A stretch of DNA of 64,000 nt from a bacterium (GTDB taxonomy: Bacteria; Sysuimicrobiota; Sysuimicrobiia; Sysuimicrobiales; Segetimicrobiaceae), in the NCBI GenBank assembly GCA_035307765.1, contig DATGHU010000032.1, positions 106,900 through 170,899 on the forward strand, in the 5' to 3' direction. This document shows positions 44,043-53,752 of this stretch, one piece after another. The position numbers and the translations under genes were made by a program. Each line of letters starts with the position of its first letter. The stretch's first letter is position 1. The notes beneath the pieces were generated by a model. The model had not been told where the DNA came from. It made no database searches and was given only the letters and a program-made list of their open reading frames with translations.

Positions 44043-44602
44043 CAGATCTGACCGTGCCGAAAGCACCGCACAAGATGATCGTTGACCATCCCGACCGCTT
44101 GCATGAACGCATAACAGGTGGTGGGCCCGACGAAGGCAAATCCCCGCCGCTTCAGGTCCTTGCTCATCTCGACGGATCGGGGGGTCCGATCGGGGACCTG
44201 ACGCGGCGTTCGCCAGGCGTTGGTGATGGGGCGGCCGCCGACGAACCCCCAGAGATACTCGCTGAGGCTCCCCGTCTCCTCTTGTATCTTGACGATCGCC
44301 CGGGCGTTTACGACGGCCGACGCAATCTTCAGGCGATTGCGGACCAGTCCGGGATCTCGCAGCAGGCTCTGCACCTTTCGCCCGTCGAACCGGGCCACCT
44401 TCGCCGGATCAAACCCGGCAAACGCCGCGCGGTAGCGGTCGCGCTTCCCGAGGATCGTCATCCAGCTCAGCCCCGCCTGGGCACCTTCCAGCGTCAGGAA
44501 CTCGAAGAGGACGCGGTCGTCGCGAACGGGCACGCCCCACTCGCGGTCGTGGTAGCCGATCGCGAGCGGATTCCCCACCGCCCATCCACACCGGACGACC
44601 AT
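44042..44602 (-). CDS. tag: DNA-3-methyladenine glycosylase I
   Basis: 186 aa base-excision repair enzyme removing 3-methyladenine. It starts MVVRCGW as Tag proteins start near RCGW. Zinc ligands: Cys in RCGW, His in YHDREWG, and His/Cys in VNDHLVRCFRH. The recognition motif LTLEGAQAGLSWMTIL contains the conserved Glu and Trp. Family length supports the ATG at 44602; an ATG at 44632 in the same frame overlaps the upstream stop (TGATG) and would add ten residues. An odd passenger inside a metabolic gene set. Confidence 0.92.
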   Translation of the reverse strand: MVVRCGWAVGNPLAIGYHDREWGVPVRDDRVLFEFLTLEGAQAGLSWMTILGKRDRYRAAFAGFDPAKVARFDGRKVQSLLRDPGLVRNRLKIASAVVNARAIVKIQEETGSLSEYLWGFVGGRPITNAWRTPRQVPDRTPRSVEMSKDLKRRGFAFVGPTTCYAFMQAVGMVNDHLVRCFRHGQI

Positions 44603-44631
44603 CACCCCCGCCCCGCGGCGTGCGGCCCCCA

Positions 44632-45474
44632 TCAACGTCCCAGCGGCGCGCGCGCCGCGTACTCCGCCGCCACCTCGTCCATTCGGGCAAACACCGCGCC
44701 CATTTCCCCGACGGCCTCGATCAGCCGCTCCAGGGCCAGCATCCGGTGCCCCCGGCCGACCACCTGGGGGTGAAAGGTGTAGGTCAGCACCCCCCACTCC
44801 TCGGTCTTCGCCATGTACCGAAAGTCGTCCACCCAATTCTCCAGCGCGTCCCCGGCCCGCCTCAACCCCTGCTGCAGGTGGGTGGGGCTGCGGAAATACT
44901 CGAAGTACGGGTAGTCGTCGAGCGACCAGCTGATCGGCATCTCGATCAGGGGGGTCGCCGGCCCCAGCCGCGGGGGCCGGTCCGCCGGCAGCACGTCCCC
45001 GTGCCGCGCCCGGTAGGGCAGGCAGTCGTGGGCCATCATGCTGCTGTCGTAGAGAAACCCGTGGGCCACGAGCAGATCCACCGTGTGGGGGCTGAGGTCC
45101 CAGGACGGCGATCGATATCCGCGCGCACCGCTCCCGGTGATCCCGAGGATCGCCGCGTTCCCGCGAAGCAGCACCGCCTCCTCGCGCTCTCGACTGTCGA
45201 GCGTCGCGGGCGGTTCGTGCAGGTACCCGTGATTGCCGATCTCGTGTCCCTCGACGTGGATCCGCCGGCAAATCTCGGGATACGTCTCGATGGTGTGGCC
45301 GGGGATGAACCAGGTACTGCGGATCCGGTACGACCGGAGCAGGGCGAGGATCCGCTCCGCCCCCACCGCCCCAAACTCGCCGCGCGAGATCGGGGTCGGC
45401 GTCGTCATGCCGCGCGCGATCCACATCGAGAGCGCGTCGAAGTCGAACGTCAGGCAGACCAGATGGCGGGCCAT
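44632..45474 (-). CDS. Polysaccharide deacetylase (NodB) family protein
   Basis: 280 aa, no signal peptide. NodB motifs: TFDFDAL (catalytic and metal Asp), GHEIGNHGYLHEPP (H-x-x-x-H metal pair) and RSPSWDLSP, and a late LTYTFHP His. This arrangement resembles the cytoplasmic PuuE/allantoinase-like and peptidoglycan-deacetylase-like group rather than secreted chitin deacetylases. With CodA-like and SDR genes downstream it might act on a small amide. First of the coupled minus-strand set; divergent from E1 alpha across 225 nt in which I see no clear signal. Confidence 0.87.
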   Translation of the reverse strand: MARHLVCLTFDFDALSMWIARGMTTPTPISRGEFGAVGAERILALLRSYRIRSTWFIPGHTIETYPEICRRIHVEGHEIGNHGYLHEPPATLDSREREEAVLLRGNAAILGITGSGARGYRSPSWDLSPHTVDLLVAHGFLYDSSMMAHDCLPYRARHGDVLPADRPPRLGPATPLIEMPISWSLDDYPYFEYFRSPTHLQQGLRRAGDALENWVDDFRYMAKTEEWGVLTYTFHPQVVGRGHRMLALERLIEAVGEMGAVFARMDEVAAEYAARAPLGR

Positions 45475-45699
45475 CGCTAGGCCCGCCCCCGCCGCCCGCG
45501 GCCGGCGGGGTGGGGGACGCGCCCAGCGAACGGACCTCCCCGGTCCCGGCCGCTGCCGGGCGGGACGTGCGCGTACCGTCCGAACCGATCCGTCATGCTG
45601 CACCTCCCCTGCCGCTGATCCGCTCAGACTTCTCCGCCCGCCGATCCCGCCCCTCGCGAGGCGAGGGGGAGCGGTCGGGGCCACCGAAGTGTAAGCGGC

Positions 45700-46701
45700 A
45701 TGGCAGACCCGCGCCCTGACGCTCCTCCCGATCTCGCCGTGGAGGATCTGTGCCGCCTGCACCGGTTCATGCTCCTGCAGCGATTGGCCGAGGATCGCAT
45801 CGTGAAGCTGTACCGCGGCGGGGCGATCGCCGGCGCCTGCTTCACCGGGTTCGGGCACGAGGCCATCGCCGTCGGCGCCGCGTACGCGCTCGGCCCGGAC
45901 GACGTGGCCTCCACCCTGCACCGCGATCTCGGCGCGCGATTGGTGCTGGGGATGCCGCTCGGGTACTATTTCGCCAATTTTCTCGGGCGGACCGGGTCGC
46001 CCAGCCGGGGGCGCGGTGGAAATCTCCAAATCGGGGGCCTCGGGCCGCGCATCCTCCTGCACACCGACTATATCGGAGCCACGATCCCCATGGCCGCGGG
46101 GGCGGCGCTCGGCTTCACGATCCGCGAGGAGCCCCGGGTGGCGATGACCCTGTTCGGCGAGGGCACACTCGCCGCGGGGGAGTTTCACGAGGGGGCGAAC
46201 CTCGCCGCCGTCCTCCGGCTGCCGCTCGTCCTCGTCTGCTGGAACAACCAGTTCGCATACTCGACCCCGCTCGCCCGGGAGGTGGCCGGCCCGATCGTCG
46301 AGCGGATGGCGGGGTACGGTCTGGCCTCCTGCGCGGTCGACGGGAACGACGTCGCCGCGGTCCATGGGGCGGCCAAGCGCGCGGTGGAGCGGGCTCGGGG
46401 GGGCGGGGGCGCGTCGTTCATCGAGTGCCGGACGATGCGCATCCGCGGCCACTCCGAGGCCGACGACGCCTCCTACGTCCCCCCCGCTCTGATCGCGGAA
46501 TGGCGACGGCGGGATCCGGTGGAGCGGCTGGAGCACTCCCTGCTCGCCTCGGGGACGCTCAGCGCCGGGAGCCTCGAAGCGGTCCGCGCCGCGGCGCTGG
46601 CCGAGGTGGACGCCGCCCAGGCGTGGGCGGAGGCGAGCCCCCCGCCCGATCCGGCGGAGGTGGAGCGTGGGGTCTACTGCGAGGACCGGCCGTGGCCGTG
46701 A
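45700..46701 (+). CDS. Thiamine-diphosphate-dependent 2-oxoacid dehydrogenase E1 alpha subunit
   Basis: 333 aa. The ThDP/Mg motif is FGEGTLAAGEFHEGANLAA ending VLVCWNNQ: G-E-G in place of the common G-D-G, with the closing NN kept. RGRGGNLQIGG and EARTMRIRGHSEADD-like IECRTMRIRGHS are the phosphorylation-loop-like regions. Decarboxylates pyruvate, acetoin or branched-chain 2-oxoacids together with E1 beta. The stop overlaps the E1 beta start by one base. Confidence 0.92.
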   Translation: MADPRPDAPPDLAVEDLCRLHRFMLLQRLAEDRIVKLYRGGAIAGACFTGFGHEAIAVGAAYALGPDDVASTLHRDLGARLVLGMPLGYYFANFLGRTGSPSRGRGGNLQIGGLGPRILLHTDYIGATIPMAAGAALGFTIREEPRVAMTLFGEGTLAAGEFHEGANLAAVLRLPLVLVCWNNQFAYSTPLAREVAGPIVERMAGYGLASCAVDGNDVAAVHGAAKRAVERARGGGGASFIECRTMRIRGHSEADDASYVPPALIAEWRRRDPVERLEHSLLASGTLSAGSLEAVRAAALAEVDAAQAWAEASPPPDPAEVERGVYCEDRPWP

Positions 46702-47666
46702 TGACCTATCTGGAGGCGATCAGCGACGCCCTGCGCCTGGCGATGCGGGCAGACCCGGCGGTCATCCTCCTCGGCGAAGATATCGCCGCGTACGGCGGCG
46801 CCTTCAAGATCACGAAGGGGTTTCTCGAGGAGTTCGGTCCCCGCCGCGTGATCGACACCCCGATCAGCGAGGCGGCGATCGTCGGCGCATCGATCGGCGC
46901 CGCGCTCGTCGGCCTGCGCCCCGTCGCCGAGATGCAGTTCGCCGACTTCATCTCCAACGCGTTCAACCAGATCGTGAACGTCGCGGCGACCTCCGCCTAC
47001 CGCGCCGGCGGCTGCGTGCCGATCGTCGTCCGGGCCCCCTGCGGGGCCGGCACGCACGGCGGCCCGTTCCACTCGCAGTCGATCGAGGCATACTTCTTCC
47101 ACGCGCCCGGGCTGAAGATCGTGATGCCCGCCACCCCCGCCGACGCGAAGGGGCTGCTGCTCGCCGCGATCGCCGACCCGAACCCCGTGCTGTACCTGGA
47201 GCACAAAGCGCTGTACCGGTCGCAGCGGGGCCCCGTCGACGAAGGCCTCACCCCGGCCCCCCTCGGCAAGGCCGCGGTGCGCCGCCCCGGTCGCGACCTT
47301 ACCGTGGTCACCTACGGGATGATGGTGCACCGCTGCTGCGAGGCGGCCGACCGGGCCGCGGCGGAGGGCGTGGACGCCGAGGTGATCGACCTGCGGACAC
47401 TGCTCCCGTTGGATCTCGAGACGATCGGCGCGTCGATCGAGCGCACCACCCGCGTCCTCATCGTCCAAGAAGACCGTCTCCGCGGCGGCATCGGCGCCGA
47501 GATCGCCGCCCACATCGGCGAGCACCTCTTCGGATCGCTCGACGCCCCGATCGCCCGGATCGGGGCCCCGAACGTCCCGGTCCCCTACGCGCCCGAACTC
47601 GAGGCAGCCTACCTGCCCGGCGCCGACCGAATCCGGGAGGCGATCATCCGTCTGGCCCGGTGGTAG
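46701..47666 (+). CDS. 2-oxoacid dehydrogenase E1 beta subunit
   Basis: 321 aa, with MTYLEAISDALRLAM, LLGEDIAAYGGAFKITKGF, DTPISEAAIVGASIGAA (conserved Glu contacting ThDP) and the C-terminal transketolase-like domain IVQEDRLRGGIGAEIAA. Pairs with E1 alpha. No E2 acyltransferase follows; instead an MFS exporter gene overlaps the stop (GTGGTAG). A lipoamide-dehydrogenase-like gene is 2.5 kb away on the other strand. Confidence 0.93.
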   Translation: MTYLEAISDALRLAMRADPAVILLGEDIAAYGGAFKITKGFLEEFGPRRVIDTPISEAAIVGASIGAALVGLRPVAEMQFADFISNAFNQIVNVAATSAYRAGGCVPIVVRAPCGAGTHGGPFHSQSIEAYFFHAPGLKIVMPATPADAKGLLLAAIADPNPVLYLEHKALYRSQRGPVDEGLTPAPLGKAAVRRPGRDLTVVTYGMMVHRCCEAADRAAAEGVDAEVIDLRTLLPLDLETIGASIERTTRVLIVQEDRLRGGIGAEIAAHIGEHLFGSLDAPIARIGAPNVPVPYAPELEAAYLPGADRIREAIIRLARW

Positions 47667-48937
47667 CCGGAGGCCCCGCGGGGGCTCCCTCCGGCCCGGT
47701 GGCGCGCCTCCGGCGGCTGGCGATCGACCTGTCTCCGTTCCGCGAGTCTCGGCTGTTTCGGCTGCTCTGGTGGGGACAGTTGGTCTCGGGGGTCGGCAGC
47801 GACATCACCCGCATCGCGCTGCCCTACCAAGTCTACCGGCTCACCGGCTCCACGCTCGCGGTCGGGCTGCTGGCCCTCTGCCAGCTCATCCCGCTGCTGA
47901 CGGCGTCGCTGGCCGGCGGCGCGATCGCCGACGCGTACGAGCGGCGCCGGCTGCTGATGTGGCTGCACGCCGGGCTGAGCGCGTGCTCGGTCGCGCTCGC
48001 CGCGAACGCGCACCTCTCCACCCAGCGGCTGTGGGTCCTGTACGCGCTGACGGCGTGCATCACGGCCTTCGACGCCCTGACCTCCCCCGCCCTCGGCACG
48101 CTGGTCCCGCGGTTCTTCCCGCTCGACCGGCTGCCGGCCGCGTTGGCCCTGAACGGCCTCGCCCGCAGCTTCGGCGCGCTCGTCGGTCCGGTCCTCGGCG
48201 GGGTGCTGATCGCCCGGATCGGACTGACCGGGGCGTATCTCGCCGATGCGGCGACGTTCCTCGTCGCGCTGGCCACCCTCGGCGCCCTTGCGCCCGTTCC
48301 GCCGCACAGCAGCAGCCCGCCGGCGGGGCTGGAGTCGATCCGGGAGGGCCTGCGCTTCCTCAAAGGGCGCAAGGTGCTGCAGTCCACCTTCACGATCGAC
48401 CTGAACGCGATGATCTTCGGAATGCCGACCTCGCTGTTCCCGGCGGTGGCGCGGCGGCTGGGGGGCGGATCCGAAGTCCTCGGGCTCCTCTACGCGGCGC
48501 CGCACGCCGGCGCGTTCGTGGCGACGCTGCTGAGCGGAGGTGTGGGGCGCGTCCGACGCCAGGGACGCGCGGTCATGATCGCGGTGGTCCTCTGGGGCGC
48601 CGCCGTCACCGCCTTCGGGATCGCCCGCACCCTGTGGCCGATGCTGATCTTTCTCGCCGCCGCCGGCGCCGCCGATCTCACGAGCGCGATCTTCAGGGAC
48701 GCCATCGCCCAGTCGGTGACGCCCGACGCGCTGCGCGGCCGCCTCAACGGGATGGAGCTGGCGGTCGTCGCCAGCGGGCCGGCGCTGGGGGACCTGGAAG
48801 CGGGGATCGTGGGATCGCTGACCAGCGTCCCCTTCTCCATCATCTCCGGAGGGATCGCCTGCATCCTCGGCGTGGGGGTTCTGGCCAAGCTCGTGCCCGA
48901 GTTTTCCCGGTACGACGCCGCGCACCCGACCCCCTGA
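47660..48937 (+). CDS. MFS transporter (EntS/MFS_3-like)
   Basis: 425 aa from a GTG overlapping the E1 beta stop; a GTG at 47699 is an alternative. About 12 membrane segments. LLWWGQLVSGVGSDITRIALPYQVYRL at the N-terminus is split here by residues typical of the EntS-like exporter group, and DAYERRRLLMW is the motif between segments 2 and 3. LRGRLNGMELAVVASGPALGDLEAG is the family's late signature. Probably exports a small molecule such as a siderophore or drug. Confidence 0.88.
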   Translation: MVAGGPAGAPSGPVARLRRLAIDLSPFRESRLFRLLWWGQLVSGVGSDITRIALPYQVYRLTGSTLAVGLLALCQLIPLLTASLAGGAIADAYERRRLLMWLHAGLSACSVALAANAHLSTQRLWVLYALTACITAFDALTSPALGTLVPRFFPLDRLPAALALNGLARSFGALVGPVLGGVLIARIGLTGAYLADAATFLVALATLGALAPVPPHSSSPPAGLESIREGLRFLKGRKVLQSTFTIDLNAMIFGMPTSLFPAVARRLGGGSEVLGLLYAAPHAGAFVATLLSGGVGRVRRQGRAVMIAVVLWGAAVTAFGIARTLWPMLIFLAAAGAADLTSAIFRDAIAQSVTPDALRGRLNGMELAVVASGPALGDLEAGIVGSLTSVPFSIISGGIACILGVGVLAKLVPEFSRYDAAHPTP

Positions 48938-48950
48938 GCCCGCGGGCCGC

Positions 48951-50141
48951 TCAGCCCGGCGCGGGTCGGGGAGCGGCCACCATCCGGCTCAACCTCAGCG
49001 CCGCCCCCAGCCCGGCCAGGGCCGCCGCGAGCGCCACGGTCCACAGGAGCGGAAAACTTCCCGTGGCGTCCAGCAGATACCCGAACAGCACGCCGGAGAT
49101 CGTCGAAGCCACCTGCCCCACCGCGAGGTTCAGCGAGACGGCGATCCCGGCGCGCTGAATCCCGAACACGTCGGTCGTCAACGTGGTCAGGATCGGCAGG
49201 GTGAGCGCGAGGCCGGTGCCGGCCAGCGCGGCGCTCACGCCGACCGCCACGGCGTTGTGGACGGCGATGAGGAGCGCAAACGCCGCGCAGAGGAGCCCGA
49301 AGCCCGCGAGCACGACCCGGGCACGGGTCCCCAGCCGGTCGGACAGTGTCCCGGCGAGCGGGGAGGCGGCAATCAACCCCAGGTTGATGATCGACGCGAC
49401 GGCACCCGCGGCGGCCGTGCCGAACGCGAACTCGTTGCGCAGGTACGTGGGCAGCCACGCGGTGATGCCGTACGCGCTGAACAGCGCCAGGAACACGCAG
49501 CTGACGATGGCGATGAACTGGGGTTGTCCCGCGATCCGCCCGACCTGCGCCGCGAGCGGCCCGCCGCCGGGCCGGGCCGGCGCCCCCGGTGCCAGCCAGG
49601 CCGCCCCGCACGCCCACGTCACCGCGGAGAACGCCGCCAGAGCCAGGAACGCCGCGCGCACCCCGGCCCCCTGGCTGAGCAGGGGCATCAGGAAGAGGCC
49701 GACCAGCATGCCCGTCCCCGCCCCCGATTGCAGCGCGCCCATCGCCGCCCCGCGGTTCGGCGTGGCGGCCAGCACCAGCTTTACGGTGGACGAGTACAGC
49801 ATCGCCGCGGCGACTCCCATCACGAACCGCAGGAGCATCGCCGGCCAGTAGCCCGCGGTGAGGGGGAAGAAGGCGGAGGCGACGGTGATCGCCGCGAGGC
49901 CGGTGAGGGTCACGCGACGCGTGGGGTAGTTGTCGGCGGCGAGCCCGGCCGGAATCTGCGCCAGCACGTAGCCGAGGAGGTAGGCGGAGAGCAGCCCGCC
50001 CACCGCCGCGTAATCGACGTGGTAGATCGCCCGCAGATCGTTGAAGAACGGCACGACGTCGATCCGCTGCGCGTTGGCGACAACGAAGACGCCCCACCCC
50101 GCGAGCGCCGCCGCGCGGAGCCGGGGCGAGTCGCGCGTCAC
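48951..50141 (-). CDS. MFS transporter (anion/cyanate permease-like)
   Basis: 396 aa from a GTG at 50141 that overlaps the upstream TGA (GTGA). Twelve predicted membrane segments; [34 protein letters not shown] is split by the conserved family positions, and [14 protein letters not shown] is motif A-like in the second half. Resembles NarK/CynX-type organic-anion carriers. Cotranscribed with the flavoprotein upstream. Substrate unknown. Confidence 0.88.
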   Translation of the reverse strand: MTRDSPRLRAAALAGWGVFVVANAQRIDVVPFFNDLRAIYHVDYAAVGGLLSAYLLGYVLAQIPAGLAADNYPTRRVTLTGLAAITVASAFFPLTAGYWPAMLLRFVMGVAAAMLYSSTVKLVLAATPNRGAAMGALQSGAGTGMLVGLFLMPLLSQGAGVRAAFLALAAFSAVTWACGAAWLAPGAPARPGGGPLAAQVGRIAGQPQFIAIVSCVFLALFSAYGITAWLPTYLRNEFAFGTAAAGAVASIINLGLIAASPLAGTLSDRLGTRARVVLAGFGLLCAAFALLIAVHNAVAVGVSAALAGTGLALTLPILTTLTTDVFGIQRAGIAVSLNLAVGQVASTISGVLFGYLLDATGSFPLLWTVALAAALAGLGAALRLSRMVAAPRPAPG

Positions 50142-51535
50142 TCCAGCGAGTCGAACAGGTTGTTGAGCGACTCCGCGAGCGTGGGGTGGGCGAAGACCGC
50201 GTTCTGCAGCGCGGTGTACGGGAGGCGCCCCATCATCGCCACCTCGACGATGCTCATCAGCTCGCCGCCGGCGATCCCCAGAATCGAGCATCCCAGGACC
50301 TGCCCGCTTCCGGCGTCGACCACGACCTTCATCAGCCCACGGGTCTCCTCGGACTCGATCGCCCGGGCGACGTGCGACATCGGCATCTTGGCGACCCGGA
50401 TCGCGAGGCCCTGGCTCCGCGCCTCCTGCTCGGTCAGCCCCACCCGGCCGAGTTCGGGGTCCATGAACACCGTGTACGGCACCAGCCGGCCGCGGGTGGT
50501 GGCGCCCCCGCCCTTCAGCAGGTTGGTCTCGAGGATCCGGAAGTCGTCGTAGGAGATGTGCGTGAACGCCGGGCCGCCCTTGACGTCGCCGATGGCATAG
50601 ACCCCTGGGGCGCCGGTCTCCAGCCGGTCGTTCACCCGCACGTACCCCTGCCGGTCGGTCTGGACCCCCGCGGCCTCGAGGTTCAGCCGATCGGTGTTGG
50701 GGAGCCGCCCCGCCGCCACGAGGAGGTGCGACCCTCTCAGCGGCCGCGGCCGGCCGTCCCCGGCGGCGCCCACCGCGAGCTCGATCCCGCCGTCGGGGCC
50801 CGGGGAGGCGCGCCGGACCACGCTCTCCAGCAGCACCTCGATCCCATCGTCGCGCAGGATCTTCGCGACTTCGCCCGCGACATCGGGATCCTCCCGGCCC
50901 AGCAGCTGCGTTCCCCGCTGCACGATCGTCACCTGGGACCCGAACCGCCTGAACATCTGCCCGAACTCGACGCCGATGTAGCCGCCGCCCATCACCAGCA
51001 GGTGGTCGGGCACCGCGCCCAGCTCCATGATCGAGGTCGAGTCCAACACCGCCACGCCGTCCAGCCCCGGCACCGGGGGCCGGCCCGGCCGGGCGCCGGT
51101 GTTGATGACGATGAGCTCGGCGGCGACCTGGCGGGTGCCGCCGTCGTTCATCCGGACCTCGATCGCTCGCGGCCCGGTGAAGCGCCCTTCGCCCTTCAAC
51201 AGGTCGATCCGCTCGGCGGCCCGCAGGCTGCGCTCGCTCCCGCCGCTCCACGCCTCGACGATCTTCCGCTTCCGCTCGCGGACCTTGGCCAGATCCACGC
51301 TCACCGGGCCGGTGCGGACCCCGTACTCCGCGCCCCGCCGAGCCAGATAGGCGACCCGGCCGCTGGCGACCATCGTCTTCGTCGGGGTGCAGCCCTCGTT
51401 CACGCAGGTCCCGCCCACGTGCACCCGCTCGATCACCGCGGTCCTGCGGCCGGCGGCCGCGAGCGCCTTCGCCAGCGGATTCCCCCCTTGGCCGGAGCCG
51501 AGGACGATTGCGTCATAGGCGTGGGTGGCCGTCAT
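50138..51535 (-). CDS. Dihydrolipoamide dehydrogenase/mercuric-reductase-like flavoprotein disulfide reductase
   Basis: 465 aa. FAD motif [15 protein letters not shown], redox-active disulfide [16 protein letters not shown](P) motif [15 protein letters not shown], second FAD motif [11 protein letters not shown], and the C-terminal His-Glu region [13 protein letters not shown]. The CVNEGC spacing is that of pyridine nucleotide-disulfide oxidoreductases of the Lpd/MerA group. GSGQGGNP rather than GAGPGG is common in MerA-like orphan members. It could serve as E3 for the E1 genes nearby, but its operon partner is an MFS carrier. Confidence 0.88.
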   Translation of the reverse strand: MTATHAYDAIVLGSGQGGNPLAKALAAAGRRTAVIERVHVGGTCVNEGCTPTKTMVASGRVAYLARRGAEYGVRTGPVSVDLAKVRERKRKIVEAWSGGSERSLRAAERIDLLKGEGRFTGPRAIEVRMNDGGTRQVAAELIVINTGARPGRPPVPGLDGVAVLDSTSIMELGAVPDHLLVMGGGYIGVEFGQMFRRFGSQVTIVQRGTQLLGREDPDVAGEVAKILRDDGIEVLLESVVRRASPGPDGGIELAVGAAGDGRPRPLRGSHLLVAAGRLPNTDRLNLEAAGVQTDRQGYVRVNDRLETGAPGVYAIGDVKGGPAFTHISYDDFRILETNLLKGGGATTRGRLVPYTVFMDPELGRVGLTEQEARSQGLAIRVAKMPMSHVARAIESEETRGLMKVVVDAGSGQVLGCSILGIAGGELMSIVEVAMMGRLPYTALQNAVFAHPTLAESLNNLFDSLE

Positions 51536-51597
51536 CACCGCACCTCTACCGTCGGCGAAATCTGCGCCGCCGAATGGTCACCGCTGAGCCGGGAGGC

Positions 51598-52377
51598 CTA
51601 GACCGATCCGAACACCCCGCGGAAGCGGCTGAGAAACGCCTGCAGTCGGCTGGTGCGCGGGCGCACCAGGACCTCCCCCGGGGGCCCTTCCTCGGCGATG
51701 ATCCCGCCGTCCATGAACACCACCCGGTGGGCGACCTCGCGAACAAAGATCATCTCGTGGGAGACGACCAGCATCGTCTGGCCGCTGCGGGCCAGATCCT
51801 GCATCACGGTGAGCACCTCACCGACCAACTCCGGATCGAGGGCGGAGGTGACCTCGTCGAAGAGCATCAGCTTGGGCTGCATCGCCACCGCCCGGGCGAT
51901 CGCGACCCGCTGCTGCTGGCCGCCGCTGAGCTGGAACGGATACGCCTTGATCTTGTCGGCGAGGCCCACGCGCTCGAGCCAGGTGAGGGCGGTCTGCCGC
52001 GCCTCCGCCCGCGGCCGGTGCTGCACGCGCACGAGCCCCAACGTGACGTTGTCGAGGACCGTCATGTGCGGGAAGAGATTGTAGCTCTGGAAGACCATCC
52101 CGACCTCGGCGCGCTGCCGCGAGATCTGGGACTCGGGCAGCCGGCGCAGCCGGCCGTCGGCCTCCCGGTACCCGATCAGCTCCTGCCCGATGTAGATCCG
52201 ACCCTGCTGGTAGTCTTCGAGGGCGTTCACGCACCGCAGCAGCGTCGTCTTCCCCGACCCGCTCGCCCCGATCAGCGCGACCACTTGCCCGGGGCCGACG
52301 TCCAGCGAGATGCCGCGAAGGACCTCCAGCGTCCCGAACCGCTTGTGCAGGTCCACGATCCGCAGGACGGGAGGCAT
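51598..52377 (-). CDS. Polar amino-acid-type ABC transporter ATPase (GlnQ/HisP-like)
   Basis: 259 aa. Walker [11 protein letters not shown]-loop [12 protein letters not shown], signature [14 protein letters not shown], Walker [16 protein letters not shown]-loop VVSHEM. The only ABC ATPase in the window. It overlaps the upstream permease stop by one base (TGATG). Drives uptake through the two permeases with the family-3 SBP. Confidence 0.95.
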   Translation of the reverse strand: MPPVLRIVDLHKRFGTLEVLRGISLDVGPGQVVALIGASGSGKTTLLRCVNALEDYQQGRIYIGQELIGYREADGRLRRLPESQISRQRAEVGMVFQSYNLFPHMTVLDNVTLGLVRVQHRPRAEARQTALTWLERVGLADKIKAYPFQLSGGQQQRVAIARAVAMQPKLMLFDEVTSALDPELVGEVLTVMQDLARSGQTMLVVSHEMIFVREVAHRVVFMDGGIIAEEGPPGEVLVRPRTSRLQAFLSRFRGVFGSV

Positions 52378-53033
52378 CAGTACGTGAGGTAGGCGAACCG
52401 CCGCTCCAGGAACGCGGCGGCCTGCGAGATCGTGAAGTTCACCGCAAAATAAAAGAAGGCGGTGAGCATGTAGAAGGGGAGGACGATGAACGTGTACCCG
52501 ACGACGTTCTGCATCGCCAGCAGCAGGTCCACGATGCCGAGCAGCGACAGCAGCGCCGACCCCTTGACGATCTCCACCGCGGCGTTCACCCAGGGCGGCA
52601 GCATCCGCCGCGTCGCCTGCGGGAGGATCACCAGACGCAGCCGCAGCCAGAAGGGCAGCCCGACGGCCTTTGCCGCATCCATCTGCGCGCGTGGGATGGA
52701 GTCGATCCCGCCCCGGACGATCTCCGCGATGTGGGCGGCGGCGAAGATGCTGAGCGCCGTCACCCCCGCCTGCCACGCCGAGAGGCTCAAGCCCAGCGCC
52801 GGCAGCCCGAAGTAGCAGGCGAAGATCAGCACGAGGACCGGGATCCCCCGGACGGTGTCGACGAAGACCCGCGCGGCGAGGCGGGGGATGAGGCCGCCGT
52901 AGAGCAGCAGCAGGCCAACGACGAACCCCGCGATCGAGCCGGCGACGAGGACGATGCCGGAGATCTCGAGCGTGGTGCGCAATCCGCGCAGCAGCTGCGG
53001 CAGGGCCGGGGCGATCTGCTGCCACGCGGTCAT
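52377..53033 (-). CDS. Polar amino-acid-type ABC permease (HisM-like)
   Basis: 218 aa, five or six membrane segments. [20 protein letters not shown] and the EAA loop [31 protein letters not shown] are typical of HisMQ permeases. Starts at a TGATG overlap with the other permease, and its own stop overlaps the ATPase start. Confidence 0.93.
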   Translation of the reverse strand: MTAWQQIAPALPQLLRGLRTTLEISGIVLVAGSIAGFVVGLLLLYGGLIPRLAARVFVDTVRGIPVLVLIFACYFGLPALGLSLSAWQAGVTALSIFAAAHIAEIVRGGIDSIPRAQMDAAKAVGLPFWLRLRLVILPQATRRMLPPWVNAAVEIVKGSALLSLLGIVDLLLAMQNVVGYTFIVLPFYMLTAFFYFAVNFTISQAAAFLERRFAYLTY

Positions 53034-53701
53034 CACCGGATTACCGCGTACCGGCGCTCGGTGCGGCGGAGGACCAGCGCGATCCCGTAGCCCGCAGCCA
53101 GGTACATCGCCGTGGCGAACGTCCAGGCCTCGATCGTCCGGAACGTGTTGACGTTCAGCCACTCGGCGGCGTAGGTCAGTTCGGGCACCGCCAGCGCGGA
53201 CGCCAGCGACGTATCTTTGAACAGCGAGATGAACGTGTTGCTGAGGGACGGCAGGATGATCCGGAACGTCACCGGCAGGATCACGAACCGCACGCGCTGC
53301 CACGGGGTGAGGCCGACGGCCTTGCCCGCCTCGACGTAGCCGACGGGCACCGAGTTCACCCCGGCCCGGAAGACCTCGGTCAGGTAGGCGCCGGAGTACA
53401 CCGACAGCGCGGCGATGAACGACCACACGTTGTTGAGCGCCGTGATCCCCATCTTCGGCAGGCCGTAGAACGCGAAGTAGACCAGCAGCAGCAGGGGGAC
53501 GTTGCGGATGAACTCGACGTAGGCGGTGACGGCGATCCGCAGCCACCGGGGACCGAAGCTACGGGCGAACGCCCCCGCCATCCCGATCAGGCTCCCGATC
53601 AACAGGCAGAGCACGGCGAGCTCCAGGCCGAGGGCGAGCCCCCAGTAGAATCGCGGGAAGTTCTGCCACGCCAAGAACCAGTTGAAATGATACGCTCGCA
53701 T
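53033..53701 (-). CDS. Polar amino-acid-type ABC permease (HisQ-like)
   Basis: 222 aa from the ATG at 53701. [44 protein letters not shown], and the EAA region [19 protein letters not shown] match the HisMQ family. It forms a heterodimer with the next permease. A hairpin precedes it, after the SBP gene. Confidence 0.93.
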   Translation of the reverse strand: MRAYHFNWFLAWQNFPRFYWGLALGLELAVLCLLIGSLIGMAGAFARSFGPRWLRIAVTAYVEFIRNVPLLLLVYFAFYGLPKMGITALNNVWSFIAALSVYSGAYLTEVFRAGVNSVPVGYVEAGKAVGLTPWQRVRFVILPVTFRIILPSLSNTFISLFKDTSLASALAVPELTYAAEWLNVNTFRTIEAWTFATAMYLAAGYGIALVLRRTERRYAVIR

Positions 53702-53712
53702 GGGAGGGCAGC

Positions 53713-53738
53713 GGGGGGCCGCTCCGCCGCGACCCCCC
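53713..53738 (-). terminator. Strong intercistronic hairpin between SBP and permease genes
   Basis: On the minus strand GGGGGGTCGC (53738-53729) pairs with GCGGCCCCCC (53722-53713) through ten pairs with one G-U, around a 6-nt loop. It lies between the SBP stop (53753) and the permease start (53701). No T-run. The same layout as the three other SBP-permease junctions in the window. Confidence 0.6.
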
Positions 53739-53752
53739 ACGCACGCGATTGA

